Source: Actinobacteria bacterium 69-20
Lineage (GTDB): Bacteria > Actinomycetota > Actinomycetes > Mycobacteriales > Nakamurellaceae
Length of the DNA stretch: 64,000 nucleotides
Reading direction: 5' to 3'
Assembly (NCBI GenBank): GCA_001897425.1
Contig: MKSW01000027.1
Location: 1 to 64,000, forward strand
Below the pieces are notes generated by a model, which saw only the letters and a list, made by a program, of their open reading frames with translations, searched no databases and was not told the DNA's origin. Positions 29,548 through 38,048 of the stretch are shown here, piece after piece. Both the position numbers and the translations under genes were made by a program. Position 1 is the first letter of the stretch; each line of letters begins with the position of its first letter.

Positions 29548-29633
29548 GTCGCGCACCGGATGACGGCGGTGGCCGGCGCGGCGCTCCGTGCTGTGCCGGA
29601 TTGTGCCGGCCGCCGCCGTCATCGCAGGGTATC

Positions 29634-31688
29634 TCAGGACGTGACGTAACCGACGTTGGTCACGATCACCCGGGCGTTGCCCGCGGTGACGCGCAACTGG
29701 ATCGCACGGTCGATCAGCGGCACCAGCATCAGCGTCGACACCGTCTGTCCCTTGCGGAATTGCTGCACGCCGATGGTCGAGCCGCTGCCCTTCGGCGCGA
29801 CGATCAGGTTGCCGGCCGCCGACGGGTTCACCACCTGCACGTTGACCAGGACCGCGGCGGCGTTGCCCGGCACGCCGAGCAGGCCCGGCACTATCCAGCC
29901 GGCGCCGACCGCGTTCACCCGGGAATCCCAGGCCAGCGACGGGCTGGTCGCCACGACCTGCCCGGGAATGTCGGCCGTTGTCGGGACGCCGCCGGTGTCC
30001 GTCGTGCCGGCTCCGGAGTCGGTACCCGGCACAGTGGTGATCGGCGCCAGATAGCCGACGGCGGTCACGATCACCCGGGCCTTGCCCGCGGTGAGCCGGA
30101 ACTCCATGTTGCGGGCACTGAGCGGTACCAGCACCGTGGTCGAGATGGCCTGATCCTTGCCGAACTGCTGCATGCCGATGACGGAACCGCTCTTCCACGG
30201 CTTCACGATGAGGCTGCCGGCCGCTGTCGGGTGCACGACCTGGATGGACAGCATCGCCGCCGTGGCGTTGCGCGGCACGCCGGCATTGCCGCCGACCTCG
30301 AGTGCGGTCGGATTCGTGGTGATCTTCGCCGTGCGCGAGTCGTAGACGAGCCGGGGCGCCATCGCCGTCATCTGGTAGCCCGTTGCGGTGGACAGGTATC
30401 CCTCGGCGCTGACGACCACCCGCGCCTTGCCCGCGGTGAGCCGGAATTGGATGTTCATGGCCGAGAGCGGCACCACGACCGTCGCGGAGATGTACTGGCC
30501 CTTGCTGAACTGCTGCATGGACGTGTTGACGTTGCTCTTCCACGGCATCACGACGAGGCTGCCGTTCGCGGTCGGATCGATCACCTCAAAATTCAGGATC
30601 GCGGCGGTGGCGTCGCGCGGCACGCCGCCAACGCCCCCCACGCCCAGCGCTACCGGGTTCGTACCGACGATGGCTGTCCGCGAATCCCACACCACGCGCG
30701 GGTTGAGGGCGCTCGCGTATGACGGCGGCGTGGCGAACGTCTGCACGAAGCTCGAGTCGATGTTGATCGTCACACCGCCCCAGGTCTCCTGATGCCCGCC
30801 GGTGAACTGGTGGATGCGGTGACCGGCCCAGGCGTCGGCCGGCAATGCCGTGTCGTCCGCGGTCGGCACACCGTTCCAGCGAGCGAACCAGACATTGTCC
30901 GGTGACGCGTACCCGCCGGCCGCAGTCCAGAGTTGCGCCTGCCGGATCATCGACTCGGAGCTGCCGTACAGGCCGGACAGCCATCCCTGCGAGTGCAGGT
31001 TCGCCGTCCACGCGTTGGTGAACGCCTTCACCGCGGCGGAGCACGGACCGTCGGACGGGCTGTAGTACTCCATGTCGAAGTAGATCGGGACGTTCTGTCC
31101 GATGCCCAACGAGCGCATCTGCACGATCGCGTCCTTGGCGGCGGCCGCACCCTGGCCGGCCGCGGTCGATGCGGTCAGGCTCATGACCTTCGACGGGTAC
31201 TTCGCAGCATTGCACGGTGCCTGCAGCCCCACGTAGATCGGAACCAGGTTCCACCCCATGCTGGTGACCGAGGTGACCCAGCTCGGGGTCAGGTTCACCT
31301 GCGTCGGGCATCCGCGGGCGATGCCGCCGACATAGATCCCGACCGTTCGATAGGGCGAGGCCAACCACGCCGTCATATCCGACACCGCGGGCGCCTTGCA
31401 GGTGTCGAACATGTTGCCGCCCTTGGTGTTGATGGCGGTGGTCGCGGCAGCGGAATTCGGCACGGCCAGCGGGCCGACCGTGCGAGCCGGGTCGGTGGCT
31501 GGGCTGTCCAGGGTCGACAGGCCGCCGCCCATCGTCTGCTGGTCCGCGGGCGGCGCGGCAGCCGCGTCTATGACGGGCATCGCCGCACGGGGGAGGGGCG
31601 TGGCCGCTCCGGCGGCGGGGACCGCGATCACGAGTGCGAGGACGGACAGGAACGCGGTCACGAGCACGCGCGCGGTCGGTTTCATCAA
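29634..31688 (-). CDS. secreted DUF1906 glycoside-hydrolase-like protein with three C-terminal repeats
   Basis: Exported protein of 684 residues with a Sec-type signal peptide (about 1-29, cleaved near AGAAT). Residues about 85-345 form a DUF1906 (Rv2525c-like) TIM-barrel domain: GGNMFDTCKAPAVSDMTAW, IGIYVGGI-like, PIYFDMEYY, GYASPDNVWFARWNG and INIDSSF. Then come three repeats of about 105 residues, each opening near DSR (ALNPRVVWDSR, APRLVYDSR, SPSLAWDSR) and carrying GVPRNATAA and LIVKPW-type motifs. A Thr/Gly linker separates repeats two and three. Such repeats are frequent on actinomycete wall-associated enzymes. Substrate not known; a wall polymer is likely. Confidence 0.8.
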   Translation of the reverse strand: MMKPTARVLVTAFLSVLALVIAVPAAGAATPLPRAAMPVIDAAAAPPADQQTMGGGLSTLDSPATDPARTVGPLAVPNSAAATTAINTKGGNMFDTCKAPAVSDMTAWLASPYRTVGIYVGGIARGCPTQVNLTPSWVTSVTSMGWNLVPIYVGLQAPCNAAKYPSKVMSLTASTAAGQGAAAAKDAIVQMRSLGIGQNVPIYFDMEYYSPSDGPCSAAVKAFTNAWTANLHSQGWLSGLYGSSESMIRQAQLWTAAGGYASPDNVWFARWNGVPTADDTALPADAWAGHRIHQFTGGHQETWGGVTINIDSSFVQTFATPPSYASALNPRVVWDSRTAIVGTNPVALGVGGVGGVPRDATAAILNFEVIDPTANGSLVVMPWKSNVNTSMQQFSKGQYISATVVVPLSAMNIQFRLTAGKARVVVSAEGYLSTATGYQMTAMAPRLVYDSRTAKITTNPTALEVGGNAGVPRNATAAMLSIQVVHPTAAGSLIVKPWKSGSVIGMQQFGKDQAISTTVLVPLSARNMEFRLTAGKARVIVTAVGYLAPITTVPGTDSGAGTTDTGGVPTTADIPGQVVATSPSLAWDSRVNAVGAGWIVPGLLGVPGNAAAVLVNVQVVNPSAAGNLIVAPKGSGSTIGVQQFRKGQTVSTLMLVPLIDRAIQLRVTAGNARVIVTNVGYVTS

Positions 31689-32183
31689 TGATCAATCTTT
31701 CGCAGCCGGAACGGGTGTGCCGACATGCGGACGCGGCACAGGCAGAACGGTTCCCACGGTGCGTGACGCGACGCGGTTACACTCCGCAGTCGGCTCGTGA
31801 TTACTGTACCGCCCTGCACCAGGGGCGCATCCCGCGTCCCGGCGTTCAGGGCACGTGTCCTGGTGTGTCGCAGCAAATTTCGGCCGGAAGTGTGCGACAA
31901 ATGGGACGGCACGGGCGAACTCGGTCAGTCGACACGCGATAGCCGTTGCGCGCCAACGCCCGGCCGACGGGAATCCTCACCGCGCCCGCCGCCCGGCAAG
32001 TCCGGCACCAGGCTGCACCGCGCCCGCACCACGTGACCGATCGCACGCGAGCGCCCTGTTATAGGGTGAACAACGAAGGTTTTCGCACCACGCGCTGGGT
32101 CCCATGGTCAGGACGCGCAGGCTATCGCGAGCCCCGTTCTTTCATACCTCTTTTCCGTGTCCTTCGTGCGTGCAAGGAGCATC
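31689..32183. other. 495-base intergenic region between divergent DUF1906 and metE genes
   Basis: No gene is seen. CACCAGG at about 31817 pairs with CCTGGTG at about 31859. TGTTAT (32057-32062) followed by ATAGGGTG is the best -10 for metE, with GTGACC 18 bases upstream as a poor -35, which leaves a leader of about 115 bases. I looked for a cobalamin or SAM riboswitch, as often found before metE, and saw no convincing consensus. Confidence 0.4.
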
Positions 32184-34523
32184 ATGACCACAGCGACGGT
32201 GTACGGCTACCCGCGGCAGGGCGCGGGCAGGGAACTCAAGAAGGCGATCGAGGCCTATTGGAAGGGCGCAGCGGACTCGCCCACGCTGCTGGACACCGCG
32301 CGCACGCTGCGCGGGCAGCGCCTAGCCGAACTCGCCGCGGCCGGCATCGACGAGGTGCCGGTCGGCGACTTCTCGCTCTACGACCACGTTCTCGACACGG
32401 CGTGGATGCTCGGCGCGATCCCACAGCGGCACCGCGACGCCGTGCCGGACGGCGATACCGACCGCGGCCGGCTCGACCGGTATTTCGCGATGGCGCGCGG
32501 CACCGCCGCGGTCGAGCCGTTGGAGATGACGAAGTGGTTCGACACGAACTACCACTACCTGGTCCCCGAGATCGGGCCGGCCACCGCATTCGCCCTCGAC
32601 CCGTCGAAGCTCCTCGCCGAACTCGCGGAGGCCCGGGAGGCGGGCCTGCGCGCCCGACCGGTGGTGCTCGGACCGGTCAGCTTCCTGCTGCTCGCCAAAC
32701 CTGCCGAGGCCGCCGAGGCCGCCGAGGCCACAGAGGCTGCTGACGCCACCAGGCCCGCCGACGGCTTCGCGCCGATCGACCGGCTGACGGACATCCTGCC
32801 GCTCTACGCCGACCTCCTTGCCCAGTTGCGCGCCGCGGGCGCCGAATGGGTCCAGTTGGACGAACCGTGCCTCGTCACGGACCAGCCGCAGCCGATTCTG
32901 GACGTCGTCGCGTCGGCATACGCCGTGCTCACCTCGCTGATCGACCGGCCGAAGATCCTCGTCGCCTCCTACTTCGACCGGCTCGGCAAGGCGCTGCCGG
33001 TGCTCGCGGCGAGTGCCATCGAGGGCCTGGCCATGGATTTCGTCGGCCCGGCCCGCGCCAACCTGGACGGGCTCGCCGCATGCGGCGGCATTCCCGGAAA
33101 GCGCCTGGTGGCGGGCGTGGTCGACGGTCACAACATCTGGGTGACGGACCTTACGGCCGCGCTCGCCACGCTGGCGACCCTGCACGGCCTGGCCGGCGAG
33201 GTCGACGTGTCTGCATCGTGCTCGTTGCTGCACGTTCCGCTGGACGTCGCCCTCGAGACCCGCCTCGACCCGCAGGTCGCCTATTGGTTCGCGTTCGCCA
33301 AGCAGAAGCTCGGCGAGATCGTCACCCTGCGCCGGGCGCTGACGGGCGGACGGGAGGCGATCGCGGAGGAACTCGCCGACAACGCCCGCAGGTTGCAGAG
33401 CCGCCGCACCTCCCCGCTGGTCGCCGACCCCGCCGTTCGCGCGCGCCTCGCCGCGCTGACCGACGCGGACTATCACCGCGACAATCCTTATGCGGCACGA
33501 CGTATCGCGCAGCGGGAGGTGCTGAATCTGCCGAACCTGCCCACCACCACGATCGGATCGTTCCCGCAGACCACGGAGCTGCGTCATGCCCGCGCAGCGC
33601 TGCGCCGCGGCAGCATGACGCAGGCCGAGTACGACGAGGCCATGCGCCGCGAGATCGATGCGGTGATCGCGGAGCAGGAGCGGCTCGGCCTGGACGTGCT
33701 CGTACACGGCGAGCCAGAGCGCAACGACATGGTGCAGTACTTCGGCGAGCAGCTCGCCGGGTTCGTCGCGACCGACGAGGGCTGGGTGCAGTCCTATGGC
33801 ACCCGGTATGTGCGGCCGCCGATCATCGTCGGGGATGTGTCGCGGCCGAAACCGATGACGGTGCAGTGGATCTCGTACGCGCAATCACGCACCGCCAAGC
33901 CGGTCAAGGGCATGCTGACCGGGCCGGTCACCATGCTCGCGTGGTCCTTCGTCCGGGACGACCAGCCGCTGGGGGACACGGCGAAGCAGGTGGCCCTCGC
34001 CCTGCGCGACGAGGTAGCGGACCTGGTCGCCGCCGGCACCACCGTGATCCAGGTCGACGAGCCCGCGCTGCGGGAGACCCTGCCGCTGCGTGCGGACGGC
34101 CGCGCCGCGTACCTGACGTGGGCGACCGACGCCTTCCGGCTGGCCACCTCGGGGGTCGACGACGCGACGCAGATCCATACGCACATGTGCTACGCCGAGT
34201 TCGGCGACGTGCTGCCGGCGATCGTCGACCTGGACGCGGACGTCATCAGCCTGGAGGCCGCGCGATCGAAGATGGAGATCGTGCAGGAGCTCGGCCGCAT
34301 CGGCTATCCGAACGAGATCGGGCCCGGTGTCTGGGATATCCACTCGCCGCGGGTCCCGAGTGTCGCCGAGATGACGGAGAAGCTCGCCATCGCCGCGGAC
34401 GCCTTCGGAGACCGGGTGTGGGCGAACCCGGACTGCGGGCTGAAGACCCGGGGGTATCCGGAGGTGAAGGCCAGCCTGGAGAATCTGGTGGCCGCGGCCG
34501 CCGCCGTGCGCAGTCGTTTATGA
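32184..34523 (+). CDS. metE: cobalamin-independent methionine synthase MetE
   Basis: Cytoplasmic zinc enzyme of 779 residues that transfers a methyl group from methyltetrahydrofolate to homocysteine. The N-terminal barrel begins TVYGYPRQGAGRELKKAIEAYW. The C-terminal barrel begins TTTIGSFPQTTELR and holds the zinc ligands in HTHMCYAEF (His, Cys) and NPDCGLKTRGY (Cys). Near residue 175 an AEAAEAAEATEAADA expansion, from a tandem 9-bp unit at 32703-32729, is inserted. AAGGAGC lies before ATG at 32184. Confidence 0.95.
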   Translation: MTTATVYGYPRQGAGRELKKAIEAYWKGAADSPTLLDTARTLRGQRLAELAAAGIDEVPVGDFSLYDHVLDTAWMLGAIPQRHRDAVPDGDTDRGRLDRYFAMARGTAAVEPLEMTKWFDTNYHYLVPEIGPATAFALDPSKLLAELAEAREAGLRARPVVLGPVSFLLLAKPAEAAEAAEATEAADATRPADGFAPIDRLTDILPLYADLLAQLRAAGAEWVQLDEPCLVTDQPQPILDVVASAYAVLTSLIDRPKILVASYFDRLGKALPVLAASAIEGLAMDFVGPARANLDGLAACGGIPGKRLVAGVVDGHNIWVTDLTAALATLATLHGLAGEVDVSASCSLLHVPLDVALETRLDPQVAYWFAFAKQKLGEIVTLRRALTGGREAIAEELADNARRLQSRRTSPLVADPAVRARLAALTDADYHRDNPYAARRIAQREVLNLPNLPTTTIGSFPQTTELRHARAALRRGSMTQAEYDEAMRREIDAVIAEQERLGLDVLVHGEPERNDMVQYFGEQLAGFVATDEGWVQSYGTRYVRPPIIVGDVSRPKPMTVQWISYAQSRTAKPVKGMLTGPVTMLAWSFVRDDQPLGDTAKQVALALRDEVADLVAAGTTVIQVDEPALRETLPLRADGRAAYLTWATDAFRLATSGVDDATQIHTHMCYAEFGDVLPAIVDLDADVISLEAARSKMEIVQELGRIGYPNEIGPGVWDIHSPRVPSVAEMTEKLAIAADAFGDRVWANPDCGLKTRGYPEVKASLENLVAAAAAVRSRL

Positions 34524-34607
34524 CGCCGTTCGCCTCGCTCCGCTCGGCCCGGCCGTTCCGCGATGCGCTGGGCCGTCGATGACGCTGCTCGCCTCGCTTC
34601 GCTCGGC
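34515..34607 (-). repeat. two copies of a dispersed GCGAAC..CGTCAT/GAGCGAAGCG repeat
   Basis: On this strand GGCGAACGGCGTCATAAACG (34534-34515) and GGCGAGCAGCGTCATCGACG (34593-34574) are each preceded by GAGCGRAGCGAGG. The first begins inside the last metE codons. The sirtuin gene lies immediately to the right, and related GAGCGAAGCG copies flank its other side in the opposite orientation. Confidence 0.7.
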
Positions 34608-34625
34608 CAACCCCGGCGCGGCACC

Positions 34626-35525
34626 TCACCCGAGTTCGGCGGCCAGCGCGCTCAGGAACGGGGTGCACCCGGCGTCCACGCGCAGGGTCGCGAGGTCGTC
34701 GCCGCGGGTCGCGCCGCGGTTGACGATCACGATCGGAATGCCCTGCGCCGCAGCGCGTTTCACGAACCGTAGGCCGCTCATCACGGTCAGCGAGCTGCCG
34801 GCCACGAACATCGCCTCGGCCCCGGCCACCGCGTCGTAGCTCGCGCGAACCGTGCGCGCGGGCACGTTCTCGCCGAAGAACACCACGTCGGGCTTGAGCA
34901 CGCCGCCGCAGATCAGGCAGTCGGCCACCACGAACGAACCCGTGTCGCCGACCTCGGCATCACCGTCCGGACGCATGGTGGCTGTGTCATCCGGCCGCGC
35001 GGCGGCCGTGTCGTCAGGCCGCACGGCGGCAGCGCCGCGAACAGCGTCATACCCGAATCCGGGATTCAGGTCGGCGAGCCGCCGCTGCAGCTGGACCCGC
35101 GACGATTTCGCGCCGCAGGTCAAGCAGACCACGGTGTCCAGGCGGCCGTGCAGGTCGATGACCGGGCTGCTGCCGGCGGCCTGGTGCAGTCCGTCGACGT
35201 TCTGCGTAATAAGGGTGTTCGAGCCGGTTGCGGCCTGGATTTCGGCGAGGGCGCGATGGCCGCCGTTCGGCTCGGCGTGGCGCATGCGTTCCCACCCGAG
35301 ATGGCTACGGGCCCAGTACCTTTGCCGCGCGGCCGGTCCGGAGCGGAACTGCGCGATCGTCATCGGCGTGTGCCGCGGCGAATCGGGACCCCGATAGTCG
35401 GGGATGCCTGAATCGGTCGAAATGCCGGCGCCGGTGAGGACGACCATGCGCCGCCCGGCGAGTAGCGCCGCCGCCTCGGCCACCCCTTGGGTCAGGGCAT
35501 CCGCCGCTACGATCGCCGTACTCAC
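34626..35525 (-). CDS. sirtuin NAD-dependent protein deacylase
   Basis: SIR2-family enzyme of 299 residues that removes acyl groups from protein lysines using NAD. GAGISTDSGIPDYRG binds NAD, TQNVDGLHQAAGS and DLHG hold the core and catalytic His, and CLTC with CLIC supply the zinc ligands. Between the two Cys pairs lies an unusual RPDDTA-type repeat insertion of about 40 residues. GTG at 35525 follows GAAGG; an upstream in-frame extension has no family likeness. With acuC and the acetyltransferase 3-7 kb downstream it completes a set for reversible protein acetylation. Confidence 0.9.
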   Translation of the reverse strand: MSTAIVAADALTQGVAEAAALLAGRRMVVLTGAGISTDSGIPDYRGPDSPRHTPMTIAQFRSGPAARQRYWARSHLGWERMRHAEPNGGHRALAEIQAATGSNTLITQNVDGLHQAAGSSPVIDLHGRLDTVVCLTCGAKSSRVQLQRRLADLNPGFGYDAVRGAAAVRPDDTAAARPDDTATMRPDGDAEVGDTGSFVVADCLICGGVLKPDVVFFGENVPARTVRASYDAVAGAEAMFVAGSSLTVMSGLRFVKRAAAQGIPIVIVNRGATRGDDLATLRVDAGCTPFLSALAAELG

Positions 35526-35568
35526 ACCTTCGACGCTACTGCGTGCCCCACCGGTAACCTCGGTCCCG

Positions 35569-35625
35569 TGAGCGAAGCGCTGAGCGAACAATGGGCACCG
35601 TGAGCGAAGCGCGGAGCGGGCAATC
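35569..35625 (+). repeat. tandem GTGAGCGAAGCG repeat
   Basis: GTGAGCGAAGCGCTGAGCG (35569) and GTGAGCGAAGCGCGGAGCG (35600) flank AACAATGGGCACC. The gluconokinase start lies inside the array. The units are inverted relative to those at 34515-34607, so the sirtuin gene is bracketed by the family. Confidence 0.65.
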
Positions 35626-36166
35626 CACCGTTCTGGTGGTGATGGGCGTGTCCGGTGTCGGGAAGACGACGATCGCGCGCTCTCTGGCGGCGCGGCTTGG
35701 CTGGGATTTCGCGGACGGCGACGAGTTCCACCCCCAGGCCAATATCGACAAGATGGCGTCGGGGCACCCGCTCACAGACGAAGACCGGTGGCCGTGGCTG
35801 CGCGCCATCGCCACCTGGATCACCGACCATGGCGCGTCGGGCCAGGGCGGCGTCGTCGCCTGCTCGGCGCTCAAGCGCGCGTACCGCGACATCCTCCGCG
35901 GCCCGGGCGTCGTGTTCGTTTACCTGGCGGGGGATCGGGCGACCATAGCGCGCCGGATCGGAGCCCGGCACGGCCACTTCATGCCCTCGTCGCTGCTCGA
36001 CTCGCAACTCGCGGCACTCGAACCGCCGGACCCGGACGAGTCCGCGATCACCGTCGACGTCGGGGCCGGCCCCTCGCAGATCGTCGATCAGGTCGTCCGG
36101 CAGCTGCGCTCGGTCCCCGGGTCTGCCTCCGCGACTGTCTCCAGAAATCGGGTCACGCCGGGTTGA
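35591..36166 (+). CDS. gluconokinase (GntK type)
   Basis: P-loop kinase of 191 residues that phosphorylates gluconate to 6-phosphogluconate. The Walker A is [47 protein letters not shown] is the family hallmark, shown here by its key D, H, N, K and W residues; [10 protein letters not shown] and [11 protein letters not shown] follow. The start may be ATG 35591 or GTG 35600. The 3' end overlaps the convergent ideR-like gene by 14 bases. Confidence 0.88.
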   Translation: MGTVSEARSGQSTVLVVMGVSGVGKTTIARSLAARLGWDFADGDEFHPQANIDKMASGHPLTDEDRWPWLRAIATWITDHGASGQGGVVACSALKRAYRDILRGPGVVFVYLAGDRATIARRIGARHGHFMPSSLLDSQLAALEPPDPDESAITVDVGAGPSQIVDQVVRQLRSVPGSASATVSRNRVTPG

Positions 36167-36839
36167 CGCGGATGCCGGCCGCGACGTCCGCGGCCACCCG
36201 CGCGGTGTGGCCCGCGCCGGTGATCGCGACGTCATCGCCGGCGAAGGCGAACGTCACAACGGCCCCCGGCAGAGCACCGACCGACTGCAGCAGCGCCATC
36301 ACGTCCGGCTCGTTCTGCACCACCTCGATGATGCGCGCCACCGCGAAACTGCCTCCGCGGCGGGCGGCCTCGTCGGCCGGAATCGCGTCGTCGACGGCGG
36401 GCGGCACGGCGTGCGCCGACGGCGCCGCATCCGAACGAGGGGGGATCGGATTGCCGTAGGGGGAGGTGCGCGGGTGCCCGAGCAGCTCGGTCAGCCGGTG
36501 CTCGACGGCATCGCTCATCACGTGCTCCCACCGACACGCCTCGACGTGCACCTCGGCCCAATCGAGCCCGATCACGTCCAGCAGCAGCCGCTCGGCGAGC
36601 CGGTGCTTGCGCATCACCGAGGTCGCCCGCTCCCGGCCGGCCTCCGTGAGCTCCAGGTGCCGTTCGTCGGTGAGCAGCACGAGCCCGTCGCGCTCCATGC
36701 GGGCCACTGTCTGGCTCACGGTCGGGCCGCTCTGCCCCAGGCGCTCGGCGATCCGGGCGCGCAACGGAACGATGCCCTCCTCCTCGAGTTCGAAGATGGT
36801 CCGCAGATACATCTCCGTGGTGTCGATGAGGTCGTTCAC
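36153..36839 (-). CDS. ideR: iron-dependent DtxR/IdeR-family repressor
   Basis: Metal-dependent DNA-binding regulator of 228 residues. The winged helix reads [45 protein letters not shown]. The metal and dimer domain has [15 protein letters not shown] with the conserved Cys, Glu and His ligands. A C-terminal SH3-like domain follows a proline/serine-rich link. GTG at 36839 is the family start and has GGGGAGG upstream. The product probably represses iron uptake genes. In mycobacteria ideR lies next to sigB; here five genes intervene. Confidence 0.87.
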   Translation of the reverse strand: MNDLIDTTEMYLRTIFELEEEGIVPLRARIAERLGQSGPTVSQTVARMERDGLVLLTDERHLELTEAGRERATSVMRKHRLAERLLLDVIGLDWAEVHVEACRWEHVMSDAVEHRLTELLGHPRTSPYGNPIPPRSDAAPSAHAVPPAVDDAIPADEAARRGGSFAVARIIEVVQNEPDVMALLQSVGALPGAVVTFAFAGDDVAITGAGHTARVAADVAAGIRVNPA

Positions 36840-36859
36840 CGCCGCGTTCCTCCCCATAA

Positions 36860-36904
36860 CGTTCGCCGCAGTACCGTTCGCCGTAGTACCGTTCGGCGCA
36901 GTAT
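36860..36904 (-). repeat. three 15-bp repeats upstream of ideR
   Basis: Read on the + strand, units at 36860, 36875 and 36890 are CGTTCGCCGCAGTAC, CGTTCGCCGTAGTAC and CGTTCGGCGCAGTAT. They lie 20-65 bases before the chosen start, in a frame that stays open. They may be leader coding sequence, binding sites, or a slippage tract. Confidence 0.7.
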
Positions 36905-37103
36905 CGTCCAGCACACTGCCGTCCGATGCCGTGCCGCCCGGAATCCCGCCGTCGTGTGCGCACGGGCCAGAGATGGACGCAGGTACCGTCGCTCGACGCC
37001 GATGCTACCGGCACCGTCCGCGGCCGAGACCAGGCCGACCCGGTGCCGACCCAGGCCGACCGGTGCCGACAGGAGGCCGGCGTGATGCTGACAGTATGGG
37101 GCC

Positions 37104-38012
37104 ATGACCGAGGGCGAACAGTTCGGCACGGCGGCTGCCACGCGAATCGACGGCCCGCGCATCGATTCCCCGGGCGGCCCACCCGGCGGCCCGTTGGTCG
37201 AGCCGGCGGCCCTCGCGGCCGCCCTGGGGTCCAGCACCCCGCCCGTGGTGCTCGACGTGCGCTGGTCGCTGGCCGGATCCGACCATGACGCCTTCCGCGC
37301 CGGGCACGTTCCGGGGGCGGTATTCGTCGACCTGGATGCAGAGCTCACCGCGCCGCCGGGGATCGGCGGGCGCCACCCGCTGCCCGGGCCCGCGACGCTC
37401 GACGGCCTGCTGCGGCGCGCCGGGATCGACGCGGCGACAGCCGTGGTGGTGTGCGGGCAGCGTGACGCCTCGGCCTGCGCCCGCGCCTGGTGGCTGCTGC
37501 GGTGGGCCGGGCACCGCGATGTGCGGGTTCTCGACGGCGGTTTCGAGGCCTGGCGGGCGGTGGGCCTGCCGGTAGCCGTGGGCGACGGCGCCGAGCCCGG
37601 CGGCGGCACCGCGGTCACGCGACCCGGCGCGATGCCGACCGTCGACGCCGACGGAGCCGCGGCACTCGGCTCCACTGCGGGATCGGTGCTGGTGGATGTG
37701 CGCGCGCCGGAGCGCTACCGCGGCGAGGTCGAGCCCGTCGACCCGATCGCCGGCCACATCCCGGGCGCGATAAACCTGCCGCTCGCCGCCATACACGCGG
37801 CCGACGGCCGGCTGGCCGATCCGAGTGATCTGCGCAGGGCGTTTGCTGCGGTCGGCGTGCATGACGCCATTCCGGCTGCGGTCTCGTGCGGATCGGGCGT
37901 CAATGCGTGCGCCGCGATCCTGGCCGCGGAGGTCATCGGGCTGCACCTCGCGCTGTATCCGGGCTCGTACTCCGGCTGGTGCGCGCTGGGTCGCGCGGTC
38001 GAGACGGGCTGA
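37104..38012 (+). CDS. sseA: two-domain rhodanese sulfurtransferase
   Basis: Protein of 302 residues with two rhodanese folds. The first (about 40-150) has VVLDVRWSLAGSD, HVPGAVFVDLD and WWLLRWAGH. The second (about 185-300) has the catalytic loop AVSCGSGVNACA with Cys as sulfur acceptor, and CALGRAVETG at the end. It resembles thiosulfate or 3-mercaptopyruvate sulfurtransferases; the substrate cannot be fixed from the CGSGVNA loop. It is divergent from ideR and lies 36 bases before the deacetylase gene. Confidence 0.85.
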   Translation: MTEGEQFGTAAATRIDGPRIDSPGGPPGGPLVEPAALAAALGSSTPPVVLDVRWSLAGSDHDAFRAGHVPGAVFVDLDAELTAPPGIGGRHPLPGPATLDGLLRRAGIDAATAVVVCGQRDASACARAWWLLRWAGHRDVRVLDGGFEAWRAVGLPVAVGDGAEPGGGTAVTRPGAMPTVDADGAAALGSTAGSVLVDVRAPERYRGEVEPVDPIAGHIPGAINLPLAAIHAADGRLADPSDLRRAFAAVGVHDAIPAAVSCGSGVNACAAILAAEVIGLHLALYPGSYSGWCALGRAVETG

Positions 38013-38048
38013 GCACGCGGTAGGACACAGACCGGATACGCTCGCAGC

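Noticed and set aside
31860..32183. Cobalamin or SAM riboswitch before metE
   Set aside because: GGGAATCC and a CCGCCCGG stretch recall parts of the cobalamin consensus, but the B12 box and the other conserved cores are not found.
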